Both the position numbers and the translations under genes were made by a program. DNA of 15,046 nucleotides from Acidobacteriota bacterium (GTDB lineage: Bacteria > Acidobacteriota > Thermoanaerobaculia > Multivoradales > JAHEKO01), in contig JAPUJD010000021.1 in NCBI GenBank assembly GCA_027296385.1, positions 1-15,046 of the forward strand, written 5' to 3'. Under the pieces are notes generated by a model. That model did not search any database. It saw nothing but the letters and a program-made list of their open reading frames with translations, and was not told the DNA's origin. Positions 6,376 to 14,323 of the stretch are shown here, one piece after another (within the stretch, counting starts at the first letter, position 1; each line of letters opens with the position of its first letter).

Positions 6376-8613
6376 TCAGGCGACCGACCGCTGAGCTTCG
6401 TACGCCGCGGTAGGGTGAGTCTCCGGGCTCCCCGGCCGACAGGCGGTGAGCGGTGAGGCGACCGGCTCGGGCTCGAGAACCAGCGTCAGGGTGTTGAACC
6501 CGAGCGAGAAGTAGCGCCCGCAGGCTTGCAGCCACCGGCGCCAACCGGCGACGGGCCGTTCGGGGTCTCGCACACGGTATCCGGTCTCACGAGCCAGCCG
6601 GAGGAAGCCGGCGTAGGAGTAGTAGTGCATCTCATCGAGCGTCTGGCAGTCGCGGTAGGAGATCTTGGTCCGGCGCCTGAGGTCGATGTAGCGGTTGGCG
6701 AGTCGCGCTGGCAGAAAGTTCAGTCCAAACAGGTGATAGTGCGGATCGAAATGCGCCCAGCGGTTGATCACCGTCACCACACAGCGCCCGTCCGGCGCCA
6801 ACACTCGACGAATCTCGCCCAGGAGCGCGCGCGGGTCGCGCACGTGCTCTAGCACTTCGAGGCAAGCCACGGCGTCGAAGCTGCCGTCGGTGAAGGGGAG
6901 CCGCTCGCCGACCGAACTGACGGCGGGTACGCTCAATCCATAGCGTTCCCCGCGCAGCCTCGTGACAGAGCAGTTGCGGAAGCGAAGATCGAGCGCGGTG
7001 GCGTCTAGGCCGTGAGCGCGCATGGCAACCGACAGCCCGCCTCTCCCGCAGCCCAGGTCGAGGATGCGTTTTCTCCCCCGCCCGGCGCCCAAGAGCAGCG
7101 ATGCCAGCTGGGGCAGGCGCCGGGCCTTGATGATCTCGTCCCACAGGCGCCGCCCGGCCAGACGAACGAGGTCGGGGCGCCAGGCGTTGGCCCGGATACC
7201 GGGCGCCACTGCGCGCCGGATCGCGGCCTCCACATCGGGGAGCTGGCGAGGCTCGATCCCGAGCCTCTTGCGGGCCTGGGTCGCCAGTCCGTGCTCCGCC
7301 CAGGCGAGGCGCTCGGCCTCGTCGAGTGCGGCGTCGACCGGCCTCTCGAGCGCCCGGCCGAGCTCGCGGGCGAGCGGTTCGTTGGTACGTCGAAAGTCGA
7401 GATCGTCGACCTGTCGAAGGGCTTGCCGGCCGAGGCGCCGGGCGAGCTGGCGATCTTCTAGGAGCCGGGCAAGAGCGGTAGCCAGGGGGGCTGGCTCGCC
7501 AGGCACGGTCAGGAGACCGCTAACCTCGTGCTCGACCACCTCGGGTATGCCGGCGGCCACACTGGCCACGAGCGGCAGCTTGCTCGCCATCGCCTCCAGG
7601 AGGACGTTGGGTATGCCGTCGCGATTGCCGTCCGCGAGCTCCTTGGACGGCGCGGCGAAGACCGCGGCTCGGTGGTACCACTCCGGTAGGCTCTCCTGTG
7701 CGACGAAACCGTGAAAAGTGACCCGGTCGGTCAGATCCAGGTGCCTGACCTGCGCCTCGAGCTCGGCCCTCGAGCTGCCGTCACCGAGGATGTCCAGGTG
7801 GAAGGGCACACCGCGCCGAGCGAGCATACGGCACGCGTCGATCAGGTCGTCGAAGCCTTTCTTGGCGGTCAGCCGACCGACGGCGAGGATCACCGGCTCG
7901 GCCGTCTCCTCGCCAGGCTCCTCGCGCTCGGGCGGTGTAAAGAGGTCGAGGTCGATGCCGTGCCGGATGAACCTCACCTTGCCCCGATCGCGCTCCGGCA
8001 GCAGGCGGCGCATGGTCTCGACGCCGTGTCGGTGGCATCCGACGGCGAAAGAGGCGGTGCCGAGTCGCCGCCGCAGGCGGCTCTCCGGCGCGAGATACAG
8101 ATCCTTGGCGTGGGCGGTGAACGAGTAGGGCACTCCGACGAGCCGCTTGACGAGGTGAGCGACCCGGAGCGGCTCTCCGGCGTAGTGGGCGTGGAGGTGG
8201 CGGATGCCGAGCTGGCGGGTTCGGCGAGCAACCCAGCCGGCCCAGGCGAAGCGCCGCAGACGCTTGCGCACCAGCTGCCAGCGGTGAGTGCTGGGCTGCC
8301 GGGTCCACGAGCCGACGTAGCGGCCGACCTCGCGGTCGAAGACGCGGCGGTAGGCCTTGCGATCGCTCTGCCAGAGGCGCAGGTGGTCGAGCACCAGGGC
8401 GGGCCAGCCGAGGGGGCTGTACCAGGGCGCCAGCCGCACGGTGCTCTCGATCTCGGTGGCGGCCCGGTGCACGACGGTGCGAGGAGGCGGTTTGAGGGCG
8501 AGGATCACCAGCGGCACGCCATGGAGAGCCATGGCGCGGACCTCGTTGAGGATAAAGGTTTCCGAGACGACCGGAAACGACTTCACGAGGTAGCCGATGC
8601 GCGGCCTGCCCAC
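6376..8613 (-). CDS. Bifunctional glycosyltransferase family 4 / SAM-dependent methyltransferase fusion
   Basis: A 745-aa two-domain protein, the last gene of the minus-strand glycan operon. Residues 1 to about 400 are a GT-B glycosyltransferase of GT4, WcaL-like: GYLVKSFPVVSETFILNEV at the start, HLHAHYAGEP, PYSFTAHAKDLY, ILAVGRLTAKKGFDDLI, and DGIPNVLLEAMA, where Asp replaces the first Glu of the usual E-x7-E. After a linker, residues of about 490-690 are a class I methyltransferase: motif I ILDLGCGRGG at 517-526, acidic motif DLRFRN, ERLPFTDGSFDAVACLEVLEHV, and RVLAPDGRCVVTV. The start is a GTG at 8613, with GGAGG centred about 12 bases upstream; only 4 bp separate it from the small ORF stop. 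I infer that it adds a sugar and methylates that sugar or a neighbour in the glycan, on the cytoplasmic side of the membrane. Donor, acceptor and methyl position are unknown. Confidence 0.9.
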   Translation of the reverse strand: MGRPRIGYLVKSFPVVSETFILNEVRAMALHGVPLVILALKPPPRTVVHRAATEIESTVRLAPWYSPLGWPALVLDHLRLWQSDRKAYRRVFDREVGRYVGSWTRQPSTHRWQLVRKRLRRFAWAGWVARRTRQLGIRHLHAHYAGEPLRVAHLVKRLVGVPYSFTAHAKDLYLAPESRLRRRLGTASFAVGCHRHGVETMRRLLPERDRGKVRFIRHGIDLDLFTPPEREEPGEETAEPVILAVGRLTAKKGFDDLIDACRMLARRGVPFHLDILGDGSSRAELEAQVRHLDLTDRVTFHGFVAQESLPEWYHRAAVFAAPSKELADGNRDGIPNVLLEAMASKLPLVASVAAGIPEVVEHEVSGLLTVPGEPAPLATALARLLEDRQLARRLGRQALRQVDDLDFRRTNEPLARELGRALERPVDAALDEAERLAWAEHGLATQARKRLGIEPRQLPDVEAAIRRAVAPGIRANAWRPDLVRLAGRRLWDEIIKARRLPQLASLLLGAGRGRKRILDLGCGRGGLSVAMRAHGLDATALDLRFRNCSVTRLRGERYGLSVPAVSSVGERLPFTDGSFDAVACLEVLEHVRDPRALLGEIRRVLAPDGRCVVTVINRWAHFDPHYHLFGLNFLPARLANRYIDLRRRTKISYRDCQTLDEMHYYSYAGFLRLARETGYRVRDPERPVAGWRRWLQACGRYFSLGFNTLTLVLEPEPVASPLTACRPGSPETHPTAAYEAQRSVA

Positions 8614-8617
8614 TCGG

Positions 8618-8728
8618 TCAGTCCTCCTCGCCGGTCCCAGCTTCTTCGTCCGCGCGCAACGGCGTGCCGACCCATGCGAGAGCGACCCAAGCCAGGCCCC
8701 CGGGGGCTCGTAGGAGATTCCAGGTCAT
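8618..8728 (-). CDS. Small coupled ORF, 36 aa, hydrophobic with acidic tail, unknown function
   Basis: ATG at 8728 overlaps the stop of the kinase gene (ATGA). It is preceded at 9 nt by AAAGGA, and the ORF ends 4 bp before the next gene's GTG. The product begins MTWNLLRAPGGLAWVALAWV and continues to an acidic end (DEEAGTGEED). The hydrophobic core with Pro, then LRA and the acidic tail, could be a minimal membrane segment or a signal-peptide-like leader. I recognise no family. It fills the only gap in an otherwise overlapping operon, which favours real translation, at least as a coupling device. Part of the acidic tail (GAG GAG GAC) coincides with the Shine-Dalgarno sequence of the downstream gene, so that composition may not be selected for the protein. 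Confidence 0.5.
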   Translation of the reverse strand: MTWNLLRAPGGLAWVALAWVGTPLRADEEAGTGEED

Positions 8729-9924
8729 GAAACGATTTCCTTTCTCTCAGCCCAACGGCTGGCCAGGTGCTGTGCCCAGTTGGCCAGGTTGCCGGCCAGA
8801 TGATGGGTGCTGTGACGGGCCGCATGGACGCAGCTCAACCGTAAGACCGCGCAGGCTCGGTACCATGCGAGACGTGGCGCATCGAGTAGGGGCCCCCGAC
8901 CCCGGGCGTAGGCTTCGAGGAAGGCCGGCTCGAAATCGGTTCTCGTGAGCTCGGGGTGGGCGATCCGCAGGAGGTCGAAGTGGGCGAGCAGGTTGCCGGC
9001 GTCGAGCTCGGGCTCCGCCAGCACCAGAGTGTCGATATCGAGCAGCGTGGTGTGCTCCTCGTCGAGGAGTAGCTGACCGTCGTGGAAATCGCCGTGCGCC
9101 AACGCGGGTTGCGCACGGCCCATGTTCCTAGAGGAGCCAGCGAGTGCACTCGAGGCCTCCAGCAGATCCTGCGACCTCGGGTGGAGGGGCGCGGCAAGGC
9201 TCAGCCACTTCTCGGCGGTTGCGAGCTCGGACTCGCGGGTGCGAGCAGCGAGCGGCTGCAGAGGACAGACGTGCAGCGATGCTAGACAGCTTCCGGCGGC
9301 CGCCGCCCCGCGCTGACCGTCGCGGCTCAGCAGGACCTTGCGCAGGGAGACACCGCGAGCTCGTTCCCAGACCATGAAGTCGGGCTTGTTGCGCACGTCC
9401 ACCAGGCTGGGGATACGGAAGCCGGCGTGCGACACGGTCCAGCTCGCGAGCGTATCGTGGTGCCGCGCTTGGGCTTCGGCGCGGCCCGGTCGAAGGTGCT
9501 TGACGTAGAAGGCGGGCTGGTTGGCGGAAGCGTCGAAGCAGGTCACCGCGCGGCGCAGAGGCTTGAATCCCAGCAGCCGCCCGCGCTCGAGCGACGGTGC
9601 CAGGCCGACCGCGCGGGGATCGAGAACGTCGTCGACGCCGTCGATGATCGGGTCGTGCTCGAGCCGCCAGGCGGCGAGACCCGCGTCGAGAAGCCAGCGC
9701 GCGCGACCGCGGCGGAACAGCCGGCGCAGCGCAGCGGGCCATTCGGCGGCTGGCTCGAGTACCGCCCAGCTCGTGTCCGGCTCGAGCTGGCCTTCGGTGA
9801 GAAGGGCAGTCCATTGCGCCTGACCGAAGGGCCACATGCGTTCGCAAGTCAGCCTGCCGGCGCCGAGGCCGAAGCGCCGACCGGCGTCGAGGCGACCCTC
9901 GAACAGAGCGCTTCTGGAGCTCAA
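8725..9924 (-). CDS. APH-fold phosphotransferase (aminoglycoside phosphotransferase/choline kinase-like)
   Basis: A 399-aa kinase of the APH/choline-kinase/fructosamine-kinase superfamily. Visible elements are the N-lobe strand FYVKHLRPG (likely ATP-binding Lys) and WERARGVSLRKVL. The Brenner motif is HGDFHDGQ, with H277, catalytic D279 and Gln284 where Asn is usual; the metal-binding motif is LDIDT with D296 and D298. Segment RLLGFKPLRRAVTCFD resembles a stretch I associate with phosphotransferases in glycan clusters, from memory only. The frame is open to 10023, but the TTG at 9924 is preferred: it overlaps the ABC transporter stop (TTGA) and has a GGAGGTG Shine-Dalgarno at 9932-9938. The substrate is unknown. 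Between an exporter and glycosyltransferases it is more likely to phosphorylate a sugar, lipid head group or glycan precursor than to confer drug resistance. Confidence 0.82.
   Translation of the reverse strand: MSSRSALFEGRLDAGRRFGLGAGRLTCERMWPFGQAQWTALLTEGQLEPDTSWAVLEPAAEWPAALRRLFRRGRARWLLDAGLAAWRLEHDPIIDGVDDVLDPRAVGLAPSLERGRLLGFKPLRRAVTCFDASANQPAFYVKHLRPGRAEAQARHHDTLASWTVSHAGFRIPSLVDVRNKPDFMVWERARGVSLRKVLLSRDGQRGAAAAGSCLASLHVCPLQPLAARTRESELATAEKWLSLAAPLHPRSQDLLEASSALAGSSRNMGRAQPALAHGDFHDGQLLLDEEHTTLLDIDTLVLAEPELDAGNLLAHFDLLRIAHPELTRTDFEPAFLEAYARGRGPLLDAPRLAWYRACAVLRLSCVHAARHSTHHLAGNLANWAQHLASRWAERKEIVS
8738..8743 (-). promoter_or_regulatory. Ribosome binding site for the 36-aa small ORF
   Basis: AAAGGA on the minus strand, 9 nt before the ATG at 8728 and inside the 3' end of the kinase gene. 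It supports translation of the small ORF. Confidence 0.45.
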
Positions 9925-11801
9925 GAGCCGGCACCTCCGGAGAGGCGCTTGGCTGGGTCGAAGTCGACTACGTCGGCCTGCGGGTACTCCGCCAGCTGGG
10001 CGCGCCAGGCGCGCGCGTACCACCCCCCCTTGGCGATGAGCACGTGGTGCTGGCCCTGTTCCACCAGTCGCCCACGACGGAGCACGAGAATCTGATCGGC
10101 CTGCTGCACGGTAGCGAGCTTGTGCGCCACCATGACCGTCGTGCGGCCCGTTGTCAGGCGGAGCAAAGCGCTCATCACCTGACTCTCCGCCTTGGCGTCG
10201 AGACCGGTCGTCGGTTCGTCGAGCAGCAGGATCGGAGCCCGCCGGACGAGCGCTCGGGCGATAGCGATGCGCTGCCGCTGGCCGGCCGACAGCGTGGCCC
10301 CAGCCTCGGCCAGCGGTGTGTCGAGGCCTTCCGGCAAGGCGTTGGCGAACTCATCGACCTTGGCCTGTTGTGCGGCTCGCACGATTTCGAGAGGGCTGGC
10401 GTCGGGACGCCCGAAGGCGATGTTGTCCCGAATCGAGCTGCCAAAGAGGAACGGCTCCTGAAGCACCATGCTGAACTGGTGGCGCAGAGACTCGATCTGA
10501 TAGCGCCGCAAGTCCCGTCCATCGAGTCTGATCCGGCCCCGGCTCGGATCGTGCAATCGCAGGAGGAGCGAGAGCAGGGTGGACTTGCCGGCGCCGCTCG
10601 GCCCGACGATCGCCACGGTGCTACCCGGCTCGACCTCGAAGCTGACGCGGTGCAGCGCCCGCCGCTTGTCCGGATAGTCGAAGGACACCCGCCGGAAGTC
10701 GATCCGGCCGCGCAGATTGCGCGCTCTCTTGGCGCCCGCCGCCGTTTGGACCTCCGGTGACTCGCGGAGAATCTCGCGCAGGCGACCGGCGCAGACCGTG
10801 GCCTTGGCCAGGCGGCCCGAGACCCGGGCCAGGCGCCGGATCGGCTTGAAGCTAGCGCCGGTGTAGGCGATGAAGACGAGCAGGTCGCCGGCGGTCAGGA
10901 CGCCCTGCTGAACGCGCTCCACGCCAAGCCAGAAGACGGTGGCGGTGCCGACCGCGAGTAGAATCTCGACCATCCTCGCCATCGATGCTTCGAGGCGGGT
11001 CGTGCGCAATCCCGCCCTGAGCCCGCGGTTGTTGACGCGCTGGAACTGCTTGTCGCGCAGGCGCTCGCGACCGAACGACTGGATAAGAGGCAGGTCGCTC
11101 AGAGTTTCGCCGATGAGTGCCGCCACCCGGCCCTCGTGCTGGCGCTGGCGTCGCGCTGCCGAGCGGATCCGGGCGCTGAAGCGGAAGGTGGCGAGTCCGA
11201 GAATGGGCAGCAGGCAGACGACGATCAGGGCCAGCTGCCAGTCCATCAGCAGCAGCACGATGAGCATGGTGGTGAGCAGCAGGGTGGAGGCGATGCCCTG
11301 CAGTGTGGCGTTGACCAGCATGTCTCGCAGTACGTTGATGTCGCCGGTCAAACGCATCAGAAGGTCGCCCTTCTGCTGCCGCCGGTGGTAGTTCAGCGAC
11401 AGGCGTTGGAGATGGGAGTGGACCCGGTAGCGCAGGGCGTAGACCAGCGTTTGCCCGGCTCGCGCGGTCAGGTAGGCCTGGCCGAACGAGAACAGACCCC
11501 AGAGCAGCGCGATGGCCAGCAATGAGAAGCAGGCCACGGGCACGATGGCCCGCTCGGGAATCCGGCTCGCGAGGTCGAGCCAGCCGCTTCCCGCGTCCGT
11601 CGGCGGCAAGAGCAGCCCGTCGAAAATCAGCTTCAGCGGCCACGGGCGCAGGAGCTGCATGGCGACGACGCCGGCACCACAAGCGGAGGCTCCGCCCATC
11701 CAGCGCAGGCTAGGGCGCAGGCTGGGCGCGAAGTAGCGCCAGGCCTTGACCAGCTTCGTCAGCCTGAGATCACTCAAACGCAAGCGGGAGAAGAGATTCA
11801 C
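9921..11801 (-). CDS. ABC exporter half-transporter, MsbA/lipid-flippase type (fused permease and ATPase)
   Basis: The 626-aa protein has an N-terminal six-helix transmembrane domain (about residues 25-320, with the coupling-loop segment LSLNYHRRQQKGDLLMRLTGD typical of type IV exporters). A C-terminal ATPase follows: A-loop Tyr in SFDYPDK, Walker A GPSGAGKS (400-407), Q-loop VLQEPFLFG, signature LSAGQRQR (Ala in place of the first Gly of LSGGQ), Walker B ILLLDEPTTGLD and H-loop VAHKLAT. It should work as a homodimer exporting an amphipathic substrate from the inner leaflet. The frame is open to 12218, but the GTG at 11801, overlapping the previous stop as GTGA behind a GGAGG, is the sensible start; GTG 11804 is an alternative. 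Its place in a glycosyltransferase operon suggests that the cargo is the glycolipid or glycan made by its neighbours. Confidence 0.92.
   Translation of the reverse strand: MNLFSRLRLSDLRLTKLVKAWRYFAPSLRPSLRWMGGASACGAGVVAMQLLRPWPLKLIFDGLLLPPTDAGSGWLDLASRIPERAIVPVACFSLLAIALLWGLFSFGQAYLTARAGQTLVYALRYRVHSHLQRLSLNYHRRQQKGDLLMRLTGDINVLRDMLVNATLQGIASTLLLTTMLIVLLLMDWQLALIVVCLLPILGLATFRFSARIRSAARRQRQHEGRVAALIGETLSDLPLIQSFGRERLRDKQFQRVNNRGLRAGLRTTRLEASMARMVEILLAVGTATVFWLGVERVQQGVLTAGDLLVFIAYTGASFKPIRRLARVSGRLAKATVCAGRLREILRESPEVQTAAGAKRARNLRGRIDFRRVSFDYPDKRRALHRVSFEVEPGSTVAIVGPSGAGKSTLLSLLLRLHDPSRGRIRLDGRDLRRYQIESLRHQFSMVLQEPFLFGSSIRDNIAFGRPDASPLEIVRAAQQAKVDEFANALPEGLDTPLAEAGATLSAGQRQRIAIARALVRRAPILLLDEPTTGLDAKAESQVMSALLRLTTGRTTVMVAHKLATVQQADQILVLRRGRLVEQGQHHVLIAKGGWYARAWRAQLAEYPQADVVDFDPAKRLSGGAGS
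9932..9938 (-). promoter_or_regulatory. Ribosome binding site that decides the kinase TTG start
   Basis: GGAGGTG on the minus strand, 7 nt before a TTG at 9924 that overlaps the ABC transporter stop codon. It places the kinase start well inside a longer open frame. Confidence 0.65.
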
Positions 11802-13048
11802 CACCCGTACCCTCCGGCCACCGCCAGTCGCATCGGGGCGGTCGAGTGGCGGTCTATCAAGTCGGTGACACGGTCGGCGACCTGGGCCCAGGTGCACTGC
11901 CCGAGGACCCGCGATCGAGCCTGACGACCGAGACGGGAGGTCAGCTCCGGCTGGCGAGCAAGCCGTGCCAGCGCGCCGGCGAGCTGGATGGCGTCGCCGG
12001 GTCGCACCAGGATGCCGGTCTCCATGTCGTCGATCTGTTGTCGCAGGTGTCCGATGTCGCTGGCCACGACGGCCAGCCCCGCGGCCTGGTACTCGACGAC
12101 CTTCATCGGGGAGAAGTAGAAGTCCTCCAGCTGGGGATAGGGCGCCACGCCGACGTGGGCTCGAAAGAGCCAGGCGGGCACCAGCTGGTGGGAGACCGCG
12201 CCCGTCACGGTGACCCACTCGGGGCCGAGCTCTAGTGCGAAGTCGTCCACTCGAGCCTTCAGCGGGCCGTCACCGATCACCAGGAGATGGGCCTCCGGGG
12301 TCGTGCGGGTCAGCCTGGCGAAGGCGTCGAGCATGACGTCGATGCCGTGCCAGGCCTTGAGGCTACCGACGAATGCGACGACGAACCGGCCCTCGAGTGC
12401 CTGAGCGGGCACCGCCGCTAGCGCCATGCGGGCGCGGAAGAGCTCCGGGTCGATGGCGTTCGGCAGCACGTGCACGCGGCAGCGCGCGGCGCCGAGCCGC
12501 GTGGCGTGATCGACCAGGGCCTCCGATGGTACGACGACGGCACTGGCGCCAGCCACGAGCTGGCGCTCGCAAGCCTCGGCCACCTCTCCCAGTTCGAGCC
12601 CACGATAGGTCCCGTGCTCGCGCACGAGCGGCGCGTTCAACTCCAGGACGTGCGGCAGACGGTGTTCGCAAGTGAAGGCGAGCGCGGCCCAGGACCACAG
12701 GCTGTGGCGCTCGTAGATGGCGTCGACCGGTCGTCGCCGGTGGAGCTCGGTCAGCTCGCGGTGGGCGACGCTGCCGAGCAGCAGAGCATGGACCTCGCGG
12801 GCAATCGTCGTCCCCTCGGTGCGTTGGGCGAGGTTGCGTTTCAGCCGCTTCAGCGTGCGCTCGTAGCCGATGGGGATGATCTCTGGGCGGAAGCCGACCA
12901 AGGGGTCGGACCCGGGATTGGCAGCGAGCAGAGTGACTCGATGACCCTCGAGAGTCAGGGCCTGAGCCAGCGATCGGACGTGGATCGAGGCGCCCTTGGT
13001 GCCGCTTACCGGTACACCGAGATCGCTGCAGACGTAGGCGATGTGCAT
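11798..13048 (-). CDS. Glycosyltransferase family 4 (GT-B)
   Basis: A 416-aa retaining GT-B glycosyltransferase. The N-terminal acceptor domain opens MHIAYVCSDLGVPVSGTKGA with a Gly-rich loop and SIHVRSLAQALTLEGHRVTL. The C-terminal donor domain has VVAFVGSLKAWHGIDVMLDA, LLVIGDGPLKARV and APYPQLEDFYFSPMKVVEY. In that last segment only the second Glu of the E-x7-E motif is kept (Y-x7-E), a pattern I have seen in 'SPLKLFEYMA' GT4 subgroups. It begins 3 bp after the preceding GT4 gene, behind a GAAGG ribosome site, and its stop overlaps the ABC transporter start. It differs clearly from the two WcaL-like GT4 domains in this operon and so probably catalyses another linkage. Donor sugar cannot be told. 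Confidence 0.92.
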   Translation of the reverse strand: MHIAYVCSDLGVPVSGTKGASIHVRSLAQALTLEGHRVTLLAANPGSDPLVGFRPEIIPIGYERTLKRLKRNLAQRTEGTTIAREVHALLLGSVAHRELTELHRRRPVDAIYERHSLWSWAALAFTCEHRLPHVLELNAPLVREHGTYRGLELGEVAEACERQLVAGASAVVVPSEALVDHATRLGAARCRVHVLPNAIDPELFRARMALAAVPAQALEGRFVVAFVGSLKAWHGIDVMLDAFARLTRTTPEAHLLVIGDGPLKARVDDFALELGPEWVTVTGAVSHQLVPAWLFRAHVGVAPYPQLEDFYFSPMKVVEYQAAGLAVVASDIGHLRQQIDDMETGILVRPGDAIQLAGALARLARQPELTSRLGRQARSRVLGQCTWAQVADRVTDLIDRHSTAPMRLAVAGGYGW

Positions 13049-13051
13049 GAC

Positions 13052-14323
13052 TCAGCCTTCCACCGCCCGCAGGATTCTCGGACTGTCGATGACGGTTTCG
13101 CCGCGGCATGACTGGCTGAACCAATCGTGGAGCCGCCGTACGTTCGAGCGCCGATCGAAGAGCTCCTCGGCTCGCTCGCGCGCGGCTCGTGCCATGAGCG
13201 AGCGCAGCCGAGGATGGGCCTCGAGCTCGGCCAGAGCGTCGGCCAGCACGAGCGGTCGAGCATTCGGCAGCACGAGGCCGGTGCGGCGATGGTCGATGAT
13301 CTCTGGAATGCCGCCGACCGCGGTCGAGATCGTCGGCAGACCGGCAGCCATGGCTTCGAGCAAGACGGTGGGCAAGGCGTCGCGATCGCCGTCCTCGGCC
13401 ACCCGCGCCGGCAGCACGAGAACATCATGAGAAGCGAACTCTGCGACCACTGCTTCGTGGGCGAGGTTGCCGCGGAAGCGAACGTGCCTGTGGAGCTCTT
13501 GGCGGCGGACGAGGGACTCCAGATCGGTCCGTAGCGGGCCGTCGCCCACGATCGTGCAGCGAAAGTCGATCTCGCGCTGCTCGAGCACCGCCAGCGCCTG
13601 CACCAGAGCATCGACGCCCTTCTTTTCGACCAGGCGGGCGACGCAGACGATGCCGAAGGGCCGATCCACGGTCCGGCCCTTCGTCGGGCGGATACTCTCC
13701 AGGTCGACGCCGTTGTAGAGCCGCAGGATCTTTGGGGCCAAACCCTGGCCGAGCATGCCTTCGAGACTCTCTCGATTGTCGTCGGAGACGGTGACCCCGA
13801 ACGCCGCCGCGGCGACGACTCGACGCAGCGTCGCTGCGGGCAGAGCCTTGGCGTAGATGTCCTTGGCGTGGGCCGTGAACGAGAACGGCAGGCCGGACAT
13901 CAGATGTGCGAGGTAGGCGACGAAGGCGGGGTCGTTGGCGAAGTGCGCGTGCAAGTGCTGGAGGCTGTGACGCAAGGCGGCATCCGCGACCACCACGGCC
14001 TCCCGCAGGCGGTGGCGTCCGCGCCGGTCCGAGTACCGGAAGGCTTCGGTCAGCGCCAGCTCGCAGCGAGCCTGGCTCTCGGTGTCGGCGGATGCTCGAT
14101 GGTGAAGCCACTTCCAGGCCCCGGCGAGCGAGGTGTCACCGCCGTCGTCGACCGGGGCGACGATGTCTCGCAGCCAGGCGTGGCGAGCCGGAGCGTCGTT
14201 GGGCCAGAGGGTGAATATCCTGACCTCGGCGCCTTGGCGCTCGAGCTCGAGGATCTCCTGCGCGATGAAGGTCTCGGAGACGCGGGGGAAGCGCTTGACG
14301 ACGTACCCGATGCGGTGACTCAT
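13052..14323 (-). CDS. Glycosyltransferase family 4, WcaL-like
   Basis: A 423-aa GT-B enzyme beginning MSHRIGYVVKRFPRVSETF. The open frame extends 11 codons further upstream, but ATG 14323 has GGAGGAAGG just before it and overlaps the preceding stop (ATGA). Motifs include SETFIAQEILELE, LHAHFANDPAFVAYLAHL, PFSFTAHAKDIYAKA, GIVCVARLVEKKGVDALVQA, CTIVGDGPLRTDLE and DALPTVLLEAMAAGLP, with Asp in place of the first Glu of E-x7-E. These match colanic-acid WcaL/AmsK-type GT4 enzymes, and the same features occur in the N-terminal half of the GT4-methyltransferase fusion at the other end of the operon. It probably adds a hexose to a lipid-linked or surface glycan at the cytoplasmic face of the membrane. 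Confidence 0.93.
   Translation of the reverse strand: MSHRIGYVVKRFPRVSETFIAQEILELERQGAEVRIFTLWPNDAPARHAWLRDIVAPVDDGGDTSLAGAWKWLHHRASADTESQARCELALTEAFRYSDRRGRHRLREAVVVADAALRHSLQHLHAHFANDPAFVAYLAHLMSGLPFSFTAHAKDIYAKALPAATLRRVVAAAAFGVTVSDDNRESLEGMLGQGLAPKILRLYNGVDLESIRPTKGRTVDRPFGIVCVARLVEKKGVDALVQALAVLEQREIDFRCTIVGDGPLRTDLESLVRRQELHRHVRFRGNLAHEAVVAEFASHDVLVLPARVAEDGDRDALPTVLLEAMAAGLPTISTAVGGIPEIIDHRRTGLVLPNARPLVLADALAELEAHPRLRSLMARAARERAEELFDRRSNVRRLHDWFSQSCRGETVIDSPRILRAVEG

Noticed and set aside
7711..8730. 339-aa plus-strand open frame antisense to the GT4-methyltransferase fusion
   Set aside because: Low-complexity Arg/Ala/Gly/Pro-rich translation with no recognisable motif, lying opposite a gene with clear domains; a typical shadow in high-GC DNA.
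8725..9924. Reading the kinase as an aminoglycoside resistance gene
   Set aside because: The APH fold is shared by many metabolic kinases, and the operon context is glycan synthesis and export, with no resistance or mobile element signs.
9925..10023. N-terminal extension of the kinase to a start at 10023
   Set aside because: It overlaps the ABC transporter by about 100 bp, while TTG 9924 has a strong Shine-Dalgarno and a 4-nt overlap; the extra residues are Arg/Pro-rich and look non-coding.
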